NCBI GenBank assembly: GCA_025766275.1
Contig: JAFKAC010000035.1
Location: 186,001 to 250,000, forward strand
Origin: Lactarius indigo
Taxonomy: Eukaryota; Basidiomycota; Agaricomycetes; Russulales; Russulaceae
Direction: 5' to 3'
Length of the DNA: 64,000 bases
The notes under the pieces are model-generated. The model had not been told where the DNA came from. It saw only the letters and a list, made by a program, of their open reading frames with translations, and made no database searches. Shown here piece by piece: positions 44,826 to 56,588 of the stretch. Both the position numbers and the translations under genes were made by a program. The number at the start of each line of letters is the position of its first letter. Within the stretch, counting starts at the first letter, position 1.

Positions 44826-45378
44826 ATAGAAAGAGTGCTATATGTTGTTCTAGATACGTATGTTAAGTTGTAACGATATACTGAGAACGGGACATTAACA
44901 TTTGTAAGGAGTTTTGCGTTGTGTAGAGGCCTGCGCGAACCGGCTGCGACACTTCGCACGGATTGCACCACCCTAGACTCAAGACATGACCGAGTTGTTT
45001 GGGAAGTGTTGCGACCCCTAGTCTCGACAACACGATGAGAAGTATAGTAGTGTTGAGGTATCTTAATCTCCTACACCTGGGGTCTAAATTTCTGTGAGTC
45101 TCATAAAAAAAACCTGTAAACTACTATAGAACGGGTGTCCACGACTTCACAAAGGCACATGCGCATATGCATATACACGATCAGCATCACGTCTCTGCTT
45201 GCGTCTTGCGTCGCTGTGAGTCTCTGTGACCCGGAAAGAGAAAATGGGTCCTGCGGTCCGGAATCCGGAACGAGAACTTGCGCCGGACACCCCCATTTCC
45301 GGGACCCGCACCAATGAGAATGGATTCTCCCTTTTGGCCTGGCACCGCAAGCGACGATTTCGCCTCGGATAGGCTCAA
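44826..45378. other. Spacer between NLR-D and FB4
   Basis: It is homologous to 19886-20343 and 51309-51919. The segment TATGTTGTTCTAGA near 44841 is the paralogous empty site for the copia insertion after NLR-B. No gene is seen. Confidence 0.6.
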
Positions 45379-46548
45379 ATGGGAACCAGTCGCACAGCCA
45401 CCCGTCTCCCTCTCGAAGTTCTCACCGCCATCCTCGAGCAGGTCGACAATGTCCGTGACCTATGCCACGTTCGGGCCACCTGCCACACTTTCTGCGCCAT
45501 CACCACTCCCTTTGCGTTCCGCGTCCTTTCTGTGATTGCCACCGGAGATAGCTCCAAAAATCTAGGACAGCTCTTCAACATCCTGGATATCGCGGCCCAT
45601 GTCAGGGAAGTCGCTTATCTCGACACAGGTGCTGATAGGCTGATAGGAAGGGAAGGAGACTCAAAAACATAGTGCGTCTTTTCATCCCCTCAGCGAAATC
45701 ACGACTTGTCTATGTTTACCTGGGGGTCATGCTAGCCAGAACTAATGCCATCCGTGAACTGGCCGGTTCATTTTCTCGCATTCACCAGTTTTCCCGGCTC
45801 AAGACCATTAAATAGACGTTCTACCCGCTCTACAATAACCTGTCTTCGTTCCGACAGGCAGGGTCTCCTCGCTCTCTAGGAATCCATCCTCCGCGCTCTC
45901 GTAGCTAGCTCCAGCATCCGTGCAACACCCAACCTACGCATTTCTCCCCTCATATCCTCCTCATTCCAGACTGTCCTGACGACTATATAGCGCCTCCTCT
46001 TGTCTGTGCTCTCAGACCACGCCCCGGCCATAATGCCTACTGGTGCCACTTCTGGGGTACCCTCTGCCCTTGTATAATCCTCGCCCCAACTCAGCATACT
46101 CTCACGGTGCTCACCCTGCACAGCGATGCGCCTGTTGGCGCCTCATCCGGACTGTCCCTCGCTGGGTTGCACTTTCCGCACCTCTGCGGGCTCGTCTTCC
46201 AGCTGTCCGTTGGAGTCAAGCCTTTCGTCCTGCAACTCGAGGTCCTTGCGTGCAAGCTGCCCGCCCCTTCCAGCTTGCTCCTCTCCTACTTCCGATCCCA
46301 ACCCATGGCTCCTGAGACGAGGGTTCAAGCTGCGGACCCGGTGGTTGGGACTCTATCTGGGACTGCTTCGCAGCGGAGCTCATGACCCTTGTCACACTGA
46401 ATGTCGATCTGGAGTACCGATACATCGAACTCACGTTCTTCTGGGAAGTTTACGTTACCGAGTCGCGCTACACCGCCGACGCTTTGGCGCTTCGACGCTT
46501 TGACATGTATGTTGTCGCTCGATCGGGGGAGAAGTGTGGGGAATTTTG
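45379..46548 (+). pseudogene. FB4: F-box gene, decayed
   Basis: Exon 1 opens MGTSRTATRLPLEVLTAILE and is intact through LFNILDIAAHVREVAYL. An 8-bp tandem duplication (GCTGATAG, 45631-45646) then shifts the frame before the splice donor. Exon 2 has an early stop where FB5 has LVFYP (ATTAAATAG), further stops, and small deletions. The C-terminal YTADALALRRFDM-type region is recognisable to about 46548. It sits between NLR-D and NLR-E and would have been their shared F-box neighbour. Confidence 0.75.
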
Positions 46549-47150
46549 AAGGGTAGGGGTGCCCTAAAGTCGGTGGGGAAACGGTACGAACACGTCGATT
46601 CTCGTTCTGTCGTTGAGAGTCACTGCCCTACTAATGTTCGGCATGGCGCCAGGAGGGAATGGAAGCGGCGCATGGTACAGAGAAACAAGTGTTAAAGTGA
46701 ACTAGCTCTTGTACATAGTAGTCGGTAGCAACCTGAGCTGGTAGTCCGCATAGAAACGGAGCGGTAGCGCAATATTTCCCAGAGATACGCCGTGACCTGT
46801 TTGACCACTTCACCGCCAACGTGAAGAAATTGGGGACGACGCGACCACGTGACTCTGTACAGTGGCATCCCGAGCAGTCAAAATCTCGGTTATCATACTT
46901 ATCTGCGTCGACCTGGAACCATGGAACCTGTTACTGCACCCAAGTTTCCCTCAGAGATGGCCAATGACGAAAACGACCCCCGCACACTGGTTTTGAAAAC
47001 ATCGTCGGCCTGTTTACGAGGCTGTGCGGGCGTTACCTGCCAAACCTCGTGCCGAACTATTCGGGCGTTCATTCCCACTTAACTACCTCTCACCCACAGT
47101 GCCAGTTTTTGTCGCGATCCCCTTGGACACCTCTCCTTGCTGCTGTTTCT
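46549..47150. promoter_or_regulatory. NLR-E upstream region
   Basis: Conserved with other receptor upstream regions. It contains CACGTG at 46846-46851, 305 bp from the ATG, the shortest spacing in the set because of small deletions between the site and the gene. Confidence 0.45.
46846..46851. promoter_or_regulatory. CACGTG site upstream of NLR-E
   Basis: Context GCGACCACGTGACTCTGTAC, as in NLR-A. The surrounding sequence has diverged more than the hexamer itself. Confidence 0.45.
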
Positions 47151-50100
47151 ATGTCTCAGATACATCCCACAGCCTCCTCTTCTTCTAATCTGCAGGCCAT
47201 CTTCTGCGCTTCCCTCGACAATTACAAAAAGAAGACAAAGAAAGATCTTCTCGCGCATCCATTTATGGTCCAGCTACAGACTTGCAACTCTCCCACCGAC
47301 ATCCTGACCGTACTTCGCACTCAAGTACAACAGTTCGAGCGATCGACATCCGGCGATGACAGGTTGATGAGGTGGTTGAATCCGACTGTCAATGTGCTGT
47401 ATGCTTTTTCCGCGGCGCTTGGCGAGGGCGTCGGATTGGTAAGTCCCGTTCCGATGATCCTTCTACGATCTAATCTTTGATATCATATTTCTAGGTATTC
47501 TCGCCGGCAAAAGTGATTTTCGCTGGAGCTGGGGTCCTTCTCCTGGTAGCTATTATCCTAGATATCCTTTCCCGGGATATTCTGATATCGAACGTATATA
47601 GGCGGCAAAGGACATTTTTGCAAGCCAAGACACGCTCATCGAGATCTTCGAGCGGATCGGAAGTTTCTTCAGACGGCTCGAGGAGTATCTTTCGGTACCG
47701 ACAACGGAAGCGATGAAGGAAACGATCGTGAAGATAATGGTCGAGGTTCTTGGAATATTTGGGATTGTGACGAAGGAGATAAACCAAGGGCGAGCGAGTG
47801 AGTCGATCTGTGTTGATGCATTGCCCGTCACTAATAGAAATTCAGAGAAATATTTGAAGAAATTAATTGGAAGGAGGGATATCGAGGACGCGCTAGTCAG
47901 ACTGGATAGATTGACGCAGCAGGAGGCCCAGATGGCGATTGTGCAAATCCTGAAAGTCGCGCATCATGTCAAGGACGGAGTACAAGCCGTTGGCGAGCAA
48001 GTACAGGGCGTCGATGATAGAGTCAAAAAGATCGACGAGAAGGTCAACGTGGCCATTGGAGGTATGTTCATCACGTTGGATACTCGCAAATACCATCGTA
48101 AGCTCAAATCCGTCCAGATGGCAAGGAAACACAAGCCCTATTGCAACGCACGGCAATCAATATCGACGAAGAAAAGCGTCCGTGATCCTTCAGCCCTACT
48201 TCTCTTGGTTATCAAACTGAAATGGTGCTTTAGGGAGCCGGGTACGGAAGGACCACCGAGCGTGGCTGTCTCCGCCGGACCCTTCCACCAATCAAAATAT
48301 CGCGTCCACCACTCAACACGAAGGCACCGCGACATGGTTCTCCCAAGGAAGTATATTCGTGCAATGGAAGACCAAGCCGACCACATCCTTGTTGTGGATC
48401 CACGGAAAACGTGCGCCCTTTTGTTCCTTCACCTCCTCCCAGATATTGATCGCGTCTAACGGTTCTAGCGGGCTCAGGGAAGAGTATCCTCTGGTTCGTT
48501 ATCATTTGTCGCATTCACCCCTCAGCAGCTTACACCACAAACCAGCTCCGCGATCATCCAAGACATCACGGCATTGCGGGAGGCTGGACTGGCGTCGATG
48601 GCGTATTTCTATTTCGATTTCAAGGACACAGATAAACAAAACATCCGCAACTTGCTTCCTTCCCTTCTTACACAGCTCTCCGCTCGTTCCGATAACTGTT
48701 CCGATATACTCTCCCGTGTTTACAAGGAACACGATGACGGCGCGCATAAGCCCAACATCAGCACGCTGATTGAGTGTCTTAAAGAGATGCTCGCGCTACC
48801 TGGCCAAGGACCAATCTACATCGTCATAGACGCGCTAGATGAATGCCCTAACACCTCTGGAATTCCACCAGCCCGCAAACAGGTCCTCGATCTCATAAAG
48901 GACCTTGTCGGCCTCCGGCTGTCAGATTTCCATATATGTATTACCAGCCGTCCGGAGAACGACATCCGGGATGTGCTTGAGCCCCTAGCGTTTCACCCGG
49001 TCTCGGTTCACGAGGAGAGTGGACAAAAGAAGGATATTGGAGATTATATAAAATATGTGGTGTACGCGGAGTCCGATACGGCGATGAAGAGATGGAGGGA
49101 GAAGGACAAGGAGCTGGTTATCGAGACGCTCACGGATAGAGCCGATGGAATGTAAGCGTGTTCAAGGATGGTGATGACGGTTACTGACTATATGACAGGT
49201 TCCGGTGGGTTTTCTGTCAACTGGAAGTGCTGCAACATTGCCTCCCGCAAAGCATCCGGCGAACGCTGAACGAGTTGCCGAAATCATTGGACGAGACATA
49301 TGAGCGGGTGCTGAGGGAGATCGGGATGGCCAACCGAGACCACGCTCGTCGTCTCTTACAATGTCTCACCGCGGCCGCTCGACCGCTGCGTGTCGAGGAG
49401 CTGGCAGAAATACTTGTGCTTGATTTTGAAGATGCCGAAGGAGCGACGCCGAAGCTGAAGGAGGAGTGGCGATGGGAGGATCGACAACGAGCTGTGCTAT
49501 CCACGTGCTCAAGCTTGATCACCGAAGTCAATGATGGTGGTTCCCGGGTGATCCAATTTACGCATTTTTCGGTGAAGGAATTCTTGACTTCCGACCGGCT
49601 TGCGAATTCTAAAGGAGACGCTTCGTACTTTCAAATCACTCCTGAAGCTGCACACACGACTCTCGCGCAAGCTTGCTTGGGAACGCTACTCCAGTTAGAC
49701 GTCAGCGCCGGCAATTGGCAGGTCGAAGATAGGTTTCCGTTAGCGAGATATGCCAGTCAATATTGGGTGAAGCATGCGCAATTCGGAAAAGTGTCTTCAC
49801 GCATTGAAGATGGGATGCGACTCCTTTTTGACTCTACCAAACTACATTTTTACGCGTGGCTCCGGTTGTACGACATCGACGATCTTTGGAATAACTTCGG
49901 AGAACTCCTCCAAAATTGTGGATCTCCACTATATTATGCTTCATTGTGCGGGTTTCATGACCTGGCAGCGCACATCATCGTCGAGCATCCTGAGCAAGTC
50001 AATGCGAGGGGTGGTTATAATCACAGTCCACTGGCAGCGGCATTGTACAAGAGACACTTCGATGTGGCTGAACTATTACACCGGCATGGCGCAGCCGTGG

Positions 50101-51308
50101 ATGTTATCGACGATCGATCAAATCTGACTCTACTACATGCTGCGTCGTATGCTGCACGTATCGATGTCGCGTGGTGGCTACTCGACCATGGCGCAGATGC
50201 GAATTCCCGGAATATTGGTCATCTGACTCCAATTCATTTCGCCGCATCTGGTGGATGCCTAGAGGTTGTTCGGATGCTACTGGGGCACAACGTACCCGTC
50301 AATACTGCGGACAGCCAAGGCCTTACACCATTGCACCACGCATCAGATCGCGGTCACGTGGAGATCGCGGAGCTATTACTCGAACATGGCGCGGAAATCA
50401 ACGCACAAGATAAAGAATGCTCGACACCATTACATCTAGCATCACGTTATGGGAAGCTCGAGGCTGCACGTCTGCTGCTTGACCGTGGCGCGAACGCGGA
50501 AGCTAAGAAGAAGGACGGAAGGACTCCATTGCACGAGGTGTCAAGATTCCGACGCGAAGAAGATATTGTACGCCTGCTGCTCGACCACGGTGCAAACGCA
50601 AATACATCAGATAGCGAAGGATGGACCCCGTTGCACTTAGCGTCACTCAAAGGCAGCGCAGAGATCGTACGCTTGCTGCTCGACCGTGGCGCGAACGCAG
50701 ACCCGAAGGAGGAGGATGGAATGACCCCATTGCACGAGGCGTCGTCCAATTGCGAAACAGAGATCGTGCGCTTGTTGCTCGACCGTGGCGCGAACGCTGA
50801 CTCCAAGAATGAGGACGGGAGGACTCCATTACACGACGCGTCGTACTATGGCCCAATAGAAATGGTGCAATTGCTGCTCGACCACGACGCGAACCCAAAT
50901 GCTGAAGACAAACGCGGGTGGACTCCGTTGCACGTAGCGTCATCCGAACGCAAAACAAAGATCGTACGCTTGTTGCTCAACCGTGGCGCGAGTGCAGATG
51001 CCAAGGACAATGAAGGAAAAACCCCATTGCACGAGGCGTCGTCCTATGGCACAATAGAAATTGTGCAATTGCTACTCGACCACGACGCAAACGTAAATGC
51101 CAAAGACAAATACGGGAGGACTCCGTTGCACGTAGCATCATTCAGCGGTAAAGCAGAGACTGTGTGTTTGCTACTCGACCGTGGCGCGAGTGTAGATGCC
51201 AAGGATAAGCAAGGAGAGACCCCATTCCAGGTGGCATCAGGAAATGGACATGGCGCGATCCTACAGGTATTGATGGAGCACGGTGAACGAATAGAACGTG
51301 TACTATAG
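47151..51308 (+). CDS. NLR-E: Goodbye-NACHT-ankyrin receptor with about 14 ankyrin repeats, about 1242 aa
   Basis: Exons: 47151-47438, 47495-47545, 47602-47797, 47846-48061, 48118-48177, 48234-48410, 48469-48493, 48546-49151, 49199-51308; all phases join. It is the longest receptor here. Walker B reads IVIDALDE. Exon 4 is 216 bp, exon 5 the short form. The last exon encodes about fourteen ankyrin repeats; two pairs near 50818-51015 and 51016-51213 look like a 198-bp, two-repeat duplication. The protein ends MEHGERIERVL, like NLR-A (DRVL), while B and D end at MEHGG. Donor of intron 1 is GTAAGT and of intron 5 GTCCGT, slightly different from paralogues but canonical. Confidence 0.9.
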
Positions 51309-51919
51309 GTTGTTCTAGAAATGCATTTTAAGGTATTCATATAGCCACACTTGGAATATTTCTGTACGACGAGTTGTAATGATGTACTGACGACGGGGAA
51401 TTAATGTTTTACATTTGTACGAAGTTCTGTGTTGCGACACTTCGCGCGGATCGCACCTCCCTCAACTCAAGACATGACCGGGTTGTTATTTGGGCAGTGT
51501 CGCGGCCCCTTAGCCCGACAACGCGATGAGTGTATTTGGGCTGGGGTATCCCAACCTCCCACAGCTGAGGTCTAAATGTGAGCGGGTCTCCTAAAAAAAC
51601 TAAACCATAGAACAGGTATAGAACAACGCCACGGCATCTACAACTTCACAAAGGCACATACGCGGATGGTTCCATACCGATAATACACGAGCAGCGTCAC
51701 ATATCTGCTTCCATCTCTGTGAATGAGAAAGAGAAAGAGGAGAGAAACGACTCTAGAGTCGTTTCTTTTCAAGTTGGCATGCCAGTGACGGACTGTGGGC
51801 CGGAATCCGGAATGAAAAGCTTGCGCCTGACACCCCATTGCCGGGACCCGCACCAATGGGAATGAATTCTCCCTTTTGACTGGCACCGCAAGCGACGATT
51901 TCGCCTCGGATAGGCTCAA
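51309..51919. other. Spacer between NLR-E and FB5
   Basis: Homologous to the other post-receptor spacers, with an extra short tract near 51740-51770 containing inverted ACGACTCTAGAGTCGTTTC-type symmetry (GAAACGACTCTAGAGTCGTTTC palindrome, 51746-51767). It probably includes the FB5 promoter; no gene is seen. Confidence 0.45.
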
Positions 51920-53189
51920 ATGGGCCCCAGTAGCACCACCCGTCTCCCTCTCGAAGTTCTAACCACCATTTTCGAGCAGGTCGACAATGTCCACGACTTA
52001 TGCCACGTTCGGTCCGCCTGCCACACTTTCTGCGCCATTGCTACGCCCTTTGCGTTCCGCGTCCTTTCTGTGATTGCCACCGGAGATAGCTCCAAAAATC
52101 TAGGACGGCTCTTCGACATCCCGGATATCGCGGCCCATGTCAGGGAAGTCACTTATCTCGACACAGGTGCCGATAGGAAGGGAAGGAGGCTAAAGCATAG
52201 TGCGTCTTTTCATCCCTTCAACAAAATCACGACTTGTATATGTTTACCTGTGGGTCGCGCTAGTCAGAACTAACGCCATCCGTGAACTGGCCAATTCATT
52301 TTCTCGCGTTCACCAGTTGCCTCGGCTCGAGACCATTAAATTGGTATTCTACCCACTTTATGATAACCGCCTTGGTTCCGACGGGCAAGGTCGCCTCGCT
52401 GCCCAAGCATCGATCCTCGGCGCTCTCGTAGCCAGCTTCAGCGTCCGTGCACCACCCAAGCTGACTTCGCTCTCCCTGGACAACCTGCGCATTTGGGAAC
52501 TTTCCTCCCTCGAATCTCCCTCATTCCAGACTGTCCTGACGACCCTGCGGCGCCTCCTGCTGTCCGTGCTCTCAGATCGCACCCCGGACGGATTTGGGTT
52601 TGACTCCCGGTGGGGCCACTTCTGGGGTACCGTCTGCCCTCGCATGATCCTCGCCCCGACTCAGCACACCCTCACGGATCTCACTTTACACAGCGACGCA
52701 CCTGTTGGGGCCTCATCTGGGCTGTCCCTCGCCGGGTTGTACTTTCCGCACCTCTGCGCGCTCTCCCTCCGCGGGCTCATTTTCCAGCCGTCCGTCGGAG
52801 TCGAGCCTTTCGTCCTGCGGCACGCCACCACCCTCATGCAGCTTGAGGTTCTCGCGTGCAAGCTGCCCGCCCCCTTTGGCTCGCCCCACTTCCACTTCCA
52901 ACCCACTTCCTCATCCTCATCCACGACCCTCTCCCGGGATGAGGAGTCGGGACCTCAACCCGATGGTTGGGACCGCATCTGGGATCGCTTCGCGGCGGAG
53001 CTCACCGCCCTCGTCACGCTGAACGTTGATCTGGATTGTCGATACATCGAGCTTGTGTTCTTCTGGGAGCTTTACGCTTCCGAGTCACACTATGCGGCTG
53101 ATGCTGCTGCTCTACAACGCTTCCACATGACCGTTGCTTTTCGATTGGAGGAGACGCATAAGGGAGGGAGGCAGTGCCTGATTTCCTAG
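51920..53189 (+). CDS. FB5: F-box/leucine-rich protein, 2 exons, about 401 aa
   Basis: Exons 51920-52199 and 52264-53189 join in phase across a 64-bp intron (GTGCGT...CTAG). The N-terminus holds the F-box (TRLPLEVLTTIFEQVDNVHD, then HVRSACHTFCAIATPFAFRV). The rest has irregular leucine-rich repeats (LTSLSLDNLRIWELSSLESP, LTDLTLHS, LCALSLRGLIF, LEVLACKLP), then WDRIWDRFAAELTAL and a C-terminal ADAAALQRFHMTVA. F-box proteins link a substrate, held by the C-terminal repeats, to SKP1-cullin ubiquitin ligases. The position right after NLR-E, repeated for other receptors, hints that the pair spread together; a functional link is inference. Confidence 0.8.
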
Positions 53190-53710
53190 TGGGGACAAGG
53201 TGGGGATATACCGAGCCTCGTGTACCATCCAGGGCAGACACGCCGTGCCTTGTTTCTGTACTTTGCACCTATGCCACCATCTCTAATAATCTCTTGAATA
53301 ATCTAGTCGCCCAGTGAACCTTGCTGTATGGCCTGTGGCTCGCCCTTCCAATAATATTTGTTAGTCGCAATGTCCCCCCCTTCCCCCCCACAAACCCGCT
53401 GTTAACTTGGTCGTAACGGGTCCCCTGTCTGCTTTCTCTTCTACGCCTGCCCTATACGCAGAGGGATGCTGACATCAGCTGAGATCACGTGCCCTCATTG
53501 CCGCCGCCAGCGCGTGCAACCAGAACGGGGCGCTCCTGGACCCGTTCTACTAATCTAGTTGCCAGGAGACCTGCGTGCCATTTTTGCATCATCTGTTGTG
53601 TCGCTGTTGTATCGTATGACGACCATCTAACCCCTCAGTTCTCCCGCCATAACGCACTGAGGGGTAAGTAGCTTAATACTTTTTTTATAGTCCAAGAATA
53701 CGGCCAGCAG
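53190..53710. other. FB5 3' flank and FB6 5' flank
   Basis: The tracts GTCGCAATGTC and ACAAACCCGCTGT recur after FB6 (54690-54745) and, less well, after FB7 (58050-58115), so the F-box genes duplicated with their 3' flanks. No gene is seen. Confidence 0.5.
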
Positions 53711-54483
53711 TATGCTTCCTTTCGAGATATCAATTGCCATCTTTGAGGAGGTTGACGATGTCCGTGACATATGGCACATCTGACCCGCCAACCGCACTTT
53801 CTGCACTGCCGCCACGCCCATCGCGTTCCGCATCCTTTCCGTGATTACCACCAAATTAAGCGCCCTGAATATAGGACGGTTCTTCGATGCCCCCGGATAT
53901 TGCGGTTCATGTCAGGGAGGTCACTTTTCGTGACACAGATACCGATAATGGTGCACCCTTTCTCCTCTCACCCCACAATCCGTATCGCAACTTGACGTTC
54001 TACCCAAGATATGGAAACCGGCAAGATGGAGGTATCCTCGCTCTCCAACCATCCGTCCTCAGCGCTCTTGCCTTCAGCTTCAGCGTCCATCCCCCCAACC
54101 TGACATTCCTCTCGTTGCACTACCTGCGCACTTTGGACCTTTCCCCCCTCTAATATCTCGTATTCCAGACTATACTGACCACCCTGCGGCACTTCCAGCT
54201 ATCCCCGCTCTTTGTCCCCCCGGGCCCATTCACGCTTGATGAAAGCTGGGAACGCATCTGGGACTGCTTCGCGGCAAAGCTCACTGCCCTCGTCTCACTG
54301 CGCGTCGACGAGGACCGCAACAAGTGATGCTCGGATTTTTGGTACAGCTTTCATGATGTCTGGTCAATTGGGGCCCTAACGCTTTTGCGCCCCGCGACGC
54401 GGCTGACGCTGTGGCGCTCCGACGCCTCCACATGACCATCACTGCTCGATCGGAGGGGGTGCGTGGTGCAGAGGGAAGTACGT
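53711..54483 (+). pseudogene. FB6: degraded F-box gene
   Basis: It starts MLPFEISIAIFEEVDDVRDI, then a stop replaces the arginine after WHI (CATCTGACCC). Frames shift before exon 2, and most of the leucine-rich region between the equivalents of SVLFDGAPG and SWERIWDQF is deleted. The end (ADAVALRRLHMTITARSE) is recognisable. FB7 is the closest relative; both have CTTCCTTTCGAGAT-like starts and both follow GGCCAGCAGTATG. Confidence 0.7.
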
Positions 54484-56588
54484 GATACCTCAAGTAACGG
54501 TGGTGCAGGTGCAACACCCAGTCTGGTATTCCCCAGGGGGGGGGGGGGGTTGCTGTGTTGTGCCTTGAAGTTCTGTGCCCTGCGACGGAACCCCTACGCC
54601 ATCGGGCCTGTTCCACCCTTTCTCCCGTAGTTGCCTAGGTGCATTAATGTACTGTAAGATCCGTAGCCAATCACTGTAGTAAGTTGAGTTAGTCGCAATG
54701 TCACCACCACAGGTACCAGAAGAACCCCACAAACCCGCTGTCAACTTGGCCACGCTGGGTCACCTCACCCACCCGCTTTCGCTTCTTCTGCGCCATGAGG
54801 GCACCCGCCCCACATGTCACGTCGAGAATCCTTGTGTGCCTTCAAAGGCAATTTGCACAAGAGATCCCACTGTGTTCGCCGCCACGATCTGCGTTGGCGC
54901 TCTTAGCTGTCGCGTCCACTGCTGACCCTTACTTCTCACCCTAGTCCTTCGTTTTGGCTGCTTCTCAGGCTAACCGTTGGTTGTTTTTGGTAATTTGACT
55001 GTCCGACTCGGACGCTCAGCGCTCAGAGCTCAGCATCTACAGTTTTGTTTTTCTCGCTCTTCTGTTTGCAGTCAACAACCACACGTTGCCGCCAGTGATA
55101 CCAACGACATACCGTATATGTTTACATTTCATCTCTCTATTTGAAAAATCGCACGACTGTTCTCCACAGTAGCGACGAGCGCGAGGCGATCTTTACAGTG
55201 AAGGGACGGTCACTGCCACAGATAGAGGCAAACATATCATATTTGTTGCTTGCCTTCTCCTTGGGGTTATTGTATATATTTCATGAGAGCGCCCAGAACA
55301 GTCCTATCCATCTATAGCTTGTTCGTTGGAGCCACATTGGCGGATAGCTCGGACAATGAACTGACACTGCAACTTTGCCTTTTCAAATTCTCCCAGATAG
55401 CGTGTGACAACACCACTTGAAGGCTGAAGCTTTTTGAAGGTTGACGCTTGAAGGCGGTTTCTTCTAGCAATTTGCTGTCTCGCCAAGGAGTCTTCCCCCT
55501 GAGACGGCAGAAAAATCAATTCGGAGTGCAGAGAGGAAACCACGCATGGTCGTGACGCAGAATGGCGACGATATGGAGTAGATAGGCCGTTGAGGGTTAG
55601 TCGGCAATCCGAAAAGGCGGGCAAAGTGTGAGTGTGTGAGTGACATGGCGTTGTGCGTATGATGGCGGGAACAGTCTGTGAGACTCTTCAAGTTGTTTTC
55701 GAAAAGCTAAGAAACCACCGCCCTGTCGAACACACACTTAGGGAACTTGGGGTGCAACTACAGACGATACTACACAAACCGGAAACTACCTTGTGGTCGA
55801 AGAAAGAGTCGAAAACCCATGGGGGTTAGCCAAATGTGGAGAAAAGGACACGATGTAAGTCCTCAAAATCAGTAGGTGTGACGGGGGCAAGACTAGGCTA
55901 GGCAGGAGTGAAAAAAAGAGCCCATAGCTTCGCTTAGCGGCTTCATGAGTTATGACGTCCAGGTTTTCAGGGAATCTGACTGGGGGCGATGGAAAAGAGC
56001 AAACGAGGCTCATCTATTGACTTGACGCGCTGCGGGAGTTAACTTAGATGGTGGAGTACAGTGATAGTGATGTTAACGCAATAAGAATTATGGTGATTGT
56101 TAGCACGGTTTGGCTTCTGTTCGAAGAACCAAAAACTCCAGGAAGGAACAGTCTTCCCTGGGTCTCCAACACTCGTAACTCGTTGGCCTCACTGGGAATG
56201 GGAATGAGCATGCGTGAGATAGGATGTTCAGGAAATACACCCTGAAATACCTCAGACACGGTCACGGTTGACAATGAGAAATAGAACTAACAACACAATG
56301 CTGGCGTACCAAATCGCTCACAAAAAACGATGTTGTTCGAGAAGCGCTCAACCCTTCCGATATCACGTGTTCACCACAGCCATGTCGGCTTCTGCCCAAC
56401 TTCTGCTAGCGGGCTGGTCACAACCAGAGCGACGATTCTGGCTAATCTAGTGCTGGGAGACAGACTCATACGTCTCGTCGTAACGTCGTCGTTGTGTCGT
56501 ATGCCGATCACCCAGGTTCGCTGCTCTTGTATAATCGATTTGTTATATAGTCTGACCAAGAGTCTGACCATACTGTACGGCCAGCAGT
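54484..56588. other. Intergenic region between FB6 and FB7
   Basis: The first 500 bp is the F-box 3' flank (shared with 57960-58370), and the last 240 bp the FB7 5' flank (shared with 53500-53710). In between I see no supported gene. Minus-strand frames at 55304-55624 (106 codons) and 56044-56274 (76 codons, with hydrophobic TVLTITIILIALTSLSLY) are open but match nothing I know. Confidence 0.45.
54536..54549. repeat. G14 homopolymer
   Basis: Fourteen consecutive G bases; a likely place for sequencing length error. Confidence 0.9.

Noticed and set aside
55304..56274. A separate minus-strand gene between FB6 and FB7
   Set aside because: Short open frames exist, one with a hydrophobic stretch, but no splice pattern, homologous copy or recognised motif supports a gene.
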